From the NCBI GenBank assembly GCA_937915065.1, contig CALDMR010000158.1, positions 1-7,307 of the forward strand: a stretch of 7,307 nt of DNA. Direction: 5' to 3'. The DNA is from an uncultured Clostridia bacterium. GTDB lineage: Bacteria > Bacillota > Clostridia > Oscillospirales > Oscillospiraceae. The notes beneath the pieces were generated by a model. It had not been told where the DNA came from. It was given only the letters and a program-made list of their open reading frames with translations, and searched no databases. Made by a program: the position numbers and the translations under genes. Each line of letters begins with the position of its first letter. Position 1 is the stretch's first letter. Below, in pieces: positions 5,727 through 7,307 of the stretch.

Positions 5727-7264
5727 ACCACGAAAAAGTACTGATCCTGGATTTCGGCGGCCAGTATAACCAGCTGATCGCCCGCCGCGTCCGCGAATGC
5801 AACGTATACTGTGAGGTCCATCCCTACACCATGTCCCTGGAGCAGATCCGTGCGTTCGCCCCCATCGGCATCATTTTCACCGGCGGCCCCAGCAGCGTAT
5901 ACAAAGAAACGGCGCCCCACGTGGATCCCGCCCTGTTTGAATTGGGCGTGCCCGTGCTGGGTATCTGCTACGGCTGCCAGCTGATGGCCTGGTCTCTGGG
6001 CGGCTCCGTCACTGCCGCCACCGATGCTTCCGCCCGGGAGTACGGCAAAACAGAAACCTATTTCAACACCTCCTGCAAGCTCTTCAAGGATCTGCCCGAG
6101 CAGAGCATCACCTGGATGAGCCACGGCGACTATATGGAAAAGGTGCCCGAGGGCTTTGCTTTGGTCGCCCACAGCGACAATTGCCCCAATGTGGCCATCT
6201 GCGACGAAGCGCGCGGCTTCTACGGCGTGCAGTTCCACCCCGAAGTCAACCACACTGTCAACGGCAGCCGCATGCTGCACAACTTCCTCTATGAGATCTG
6301 CCACGCCCATGGCGATTGGACCATGAGCGACTTCCTGAAAACCCAGGTGGCTGCCCTGCGCGAAAAGATCGGCGACGGCAAGGTGCTGCTGGCCCTGTCC
6401 GGCGGCGTGGACTCCTCCGTGGCCGCAGCCCTGCTGGCCCAGGCTGTGGGCCGCCAGCTCACCTGCGTATTCGTCGACCACGGCCTGATGCGCAAGGACG
6501 AGGGCGACGAAGTGGAAGCCGCCTTCCAGCAGTGGGATATCAACTTCATCCGCGTGGATGCAGAAAAGCGCTTCCTGGACAAGCTGAAGGATATCTCCGA
6601 TCCCGAGCGGAAGCGCAAAATTATCGGCGAAGAGTTTATCCGCGTCTTTGAGGAAGAAGCCAAGAAAATCGGCAAGGTGGATTTCCTGGTTCAGGGCACC
6701 ATCTATCCCGATGTGATCGAATCCGGCCTGGGCAACAGCGCCGTGATCAAGAGCCACCACAATGTGGGCGGTCTGCCCGACTGCGTGGATTTCCGCGAGA
6801 TCATCGAGCCCCTGCGCCTGTTGTTCAAGGATGAGACCCGCCAGCTGGGCCGCGAGCTGGGCCTGCCCGAGTATCTGGTCATGCGCCAGCCCTTCCCCGG
6901 CCCCGGCCTGGCCATCCGCGTGATCGGCGATATTACGAAGGAAAAACTGGACACCCTGCGGGAAGCAGATTTCATCTTCCGGGATGAAATTGCCAAAGCC
7001 CACCTGGAAGGCACCATGAATCAGTATTTTGCTGTGCTGACCAATATGCGCTCCGTAGGCGTCCAGGGCGATGGCCGCACCTATGACTACACCCTGGCTC
7101 TGCGCTCTGTCACCACCACCGACTTTATGACCGCCGACTGGACCCGGATCCCCTACGAAGTCCTGGATCGCGTCAGCGTCCGCATCGTCAACGAAGTCCC
7201 CCACATCAACCGCATCGTTTACGATATCACAAGCAAGCCCCCCGCCACGATTGAGTGGGAATAA
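5723..7264 (+). CDS. guaA: GMP synthase (glutamine-hydrolysing)
   Basis: This 513-residue cytoplasmic enzyme converts XMP to GMP using ATP and ammonia from glutamine, the last step of guanine nucleotide synthesis. The N-terminal class I glutamine amidotransferase domain (about 5-190) carries FTGGPSSVY at 52-60, the nucleophile Cys82 in GICYGCQ, and His172/Glu174 in QFHPEV. The ATP-pyrophosphatase domain (about 200-385) has the PP-loop SGGVDSS at 226-232 and QGTIYPDVIESG at 324-335. The C-terminal dimerisation domain (about 388-513) begins RQPFPGPGLAIRVIG and ends in the family-typical KPPATIEWE. Length is full and no key residue is missing. It is coupled to carA by a 4-nt overlap. The 43 nt after the stop show no terminator, so the transcript may continue past the window. 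Confidence 0.98.
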   Translation: MNHEKVLILDFGGQYNQLIARRVRECNVYCEVHPYTMSLEQIRAFAPIGIIFTGGPSSVYKETAPHVDPALFELGVPVLGICYGCQLMAWSLGGSVTAATDASAREYGKTETYFNTSCKLFKDLPEQSITWMSHGDYMEKVPEGFALVAHSDNCPNVAICDEARGFYGVQFHPEVNHTVNGSRMLHNFLYEICHAHGDWTMSDFLKTQVAALREKIGDGKVLLALSGGVDSSVAAALLAQAVGRQLTCVFVDHGLMRKDEGDEVEAAFQQWDINFIRVDAEKRFLDKLKDISDPERKRKIIGEEFIRVFEEEAKKIGKVDFLVQGTIYPDVIESGLGNSAVIKSHHNVGGLPDCVDFREIIEPLRLLFKDETRQLGRELGLPEYLVMRQPFPGPGLAIRVIGDITKEKLDTLREADFIFRDEIAKAHLEGTMNQYFAVLTNMRSVGVQGDGRTYDYTLALRSVTTTDFMTADWTRIPYEVLDRVSVRIVNEVPHINRIVYDITSKPPATIEWE

Positions 7265-7307
7265 GCAAAAAGTGGATATGAGGGCCCGCAAAGGCGCATA
7301 AACACTG

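Noticed and set aside
5588..7291. Minus-strand open frame of 567 codons opposite guaA
   Set aside because: It is the antisense of guaA and part of carA. The Gly/Ala/Val/His-rich translation mirrors the codon bias of the real genes.
7290..7299. Ten-base repeat AAAGGCGCAT shared with the carA-guaA junction (5715-5724), plus a 7-codon mini-frame from 7278
   Set aside because: Ten bases of GC-rich sequence can recur by chance in 7 kb, and the mini-frame has no good ribosome site. The window ends too soon to judge.

Overview
The window looks like an ordinary chromosomal segment of a moderately GC-rich, low-motility-of-content Firmicutes (Clostridia) genome. The evidence is strong AGGAG-type ribosome binding sites, sigma-A-like promoters, and protein sequences that read like Clostridia/Oscillospiraceae (Ruminococcaceae)-type housekeeping proteins. 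The exact genus is inference and cannot be fixed from the sequence alone. No transposon, CRISPR array, tRNA, rRNA or phage gene was seen.

Layout. The left 4.2 kb reads on the minus strand. From right to left it holds: a metallo-beta-lactamase/beta-CASP ribonuclease (2621-4216) with its own promoter and terminator; an RlmD/RlmCD-type 23S rRNA uracil-C5 methyltransferase (1146-2498); an orphan 3' gene fragment ending in a long-stem terminator (946-1145); and a membrane-anchored serine hydrolase of the beta-lactamase (PF00144) fold. This last gene starts at 813 and runs off the left edge. It is preceded by a promoter with the 19-bp spacer and internal dyad typical of MerR-family control. The serine hydrolase lies on the opposite strand to the longest open frames there and is easily missed.

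The right 2.8 kb reads on the plus strand from a 409-bp divergent intergenic region. carA (carbamoyl-phosphate synthase small subunit) and guaA (GMP synthase) overlap by 4 nt and form a translationally coupled pair. carB is not seen next to carA. The carA transcript is predicted to have a leader of about 150 nt with two mutually exclusive hairpins and a U-run.

How the genes fit together. The two minus-strand RNA-related enzymes (rRNA modification, RNA cleavage) are adjacent but each seems to have its own promoter, with a strong hairpin between them. carA and guaA are both glutamine-dependent amidotransferases, feeding pyrimidine/arginine and guanine nucleotide synthesis, so co-expression would tie together two nucleotide branches. 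I see no convincing new multi-gene system. The points most worth a second look are the MerR-type promoter, the carA-guaA coupling with its leader, and the orphan gene fragment.
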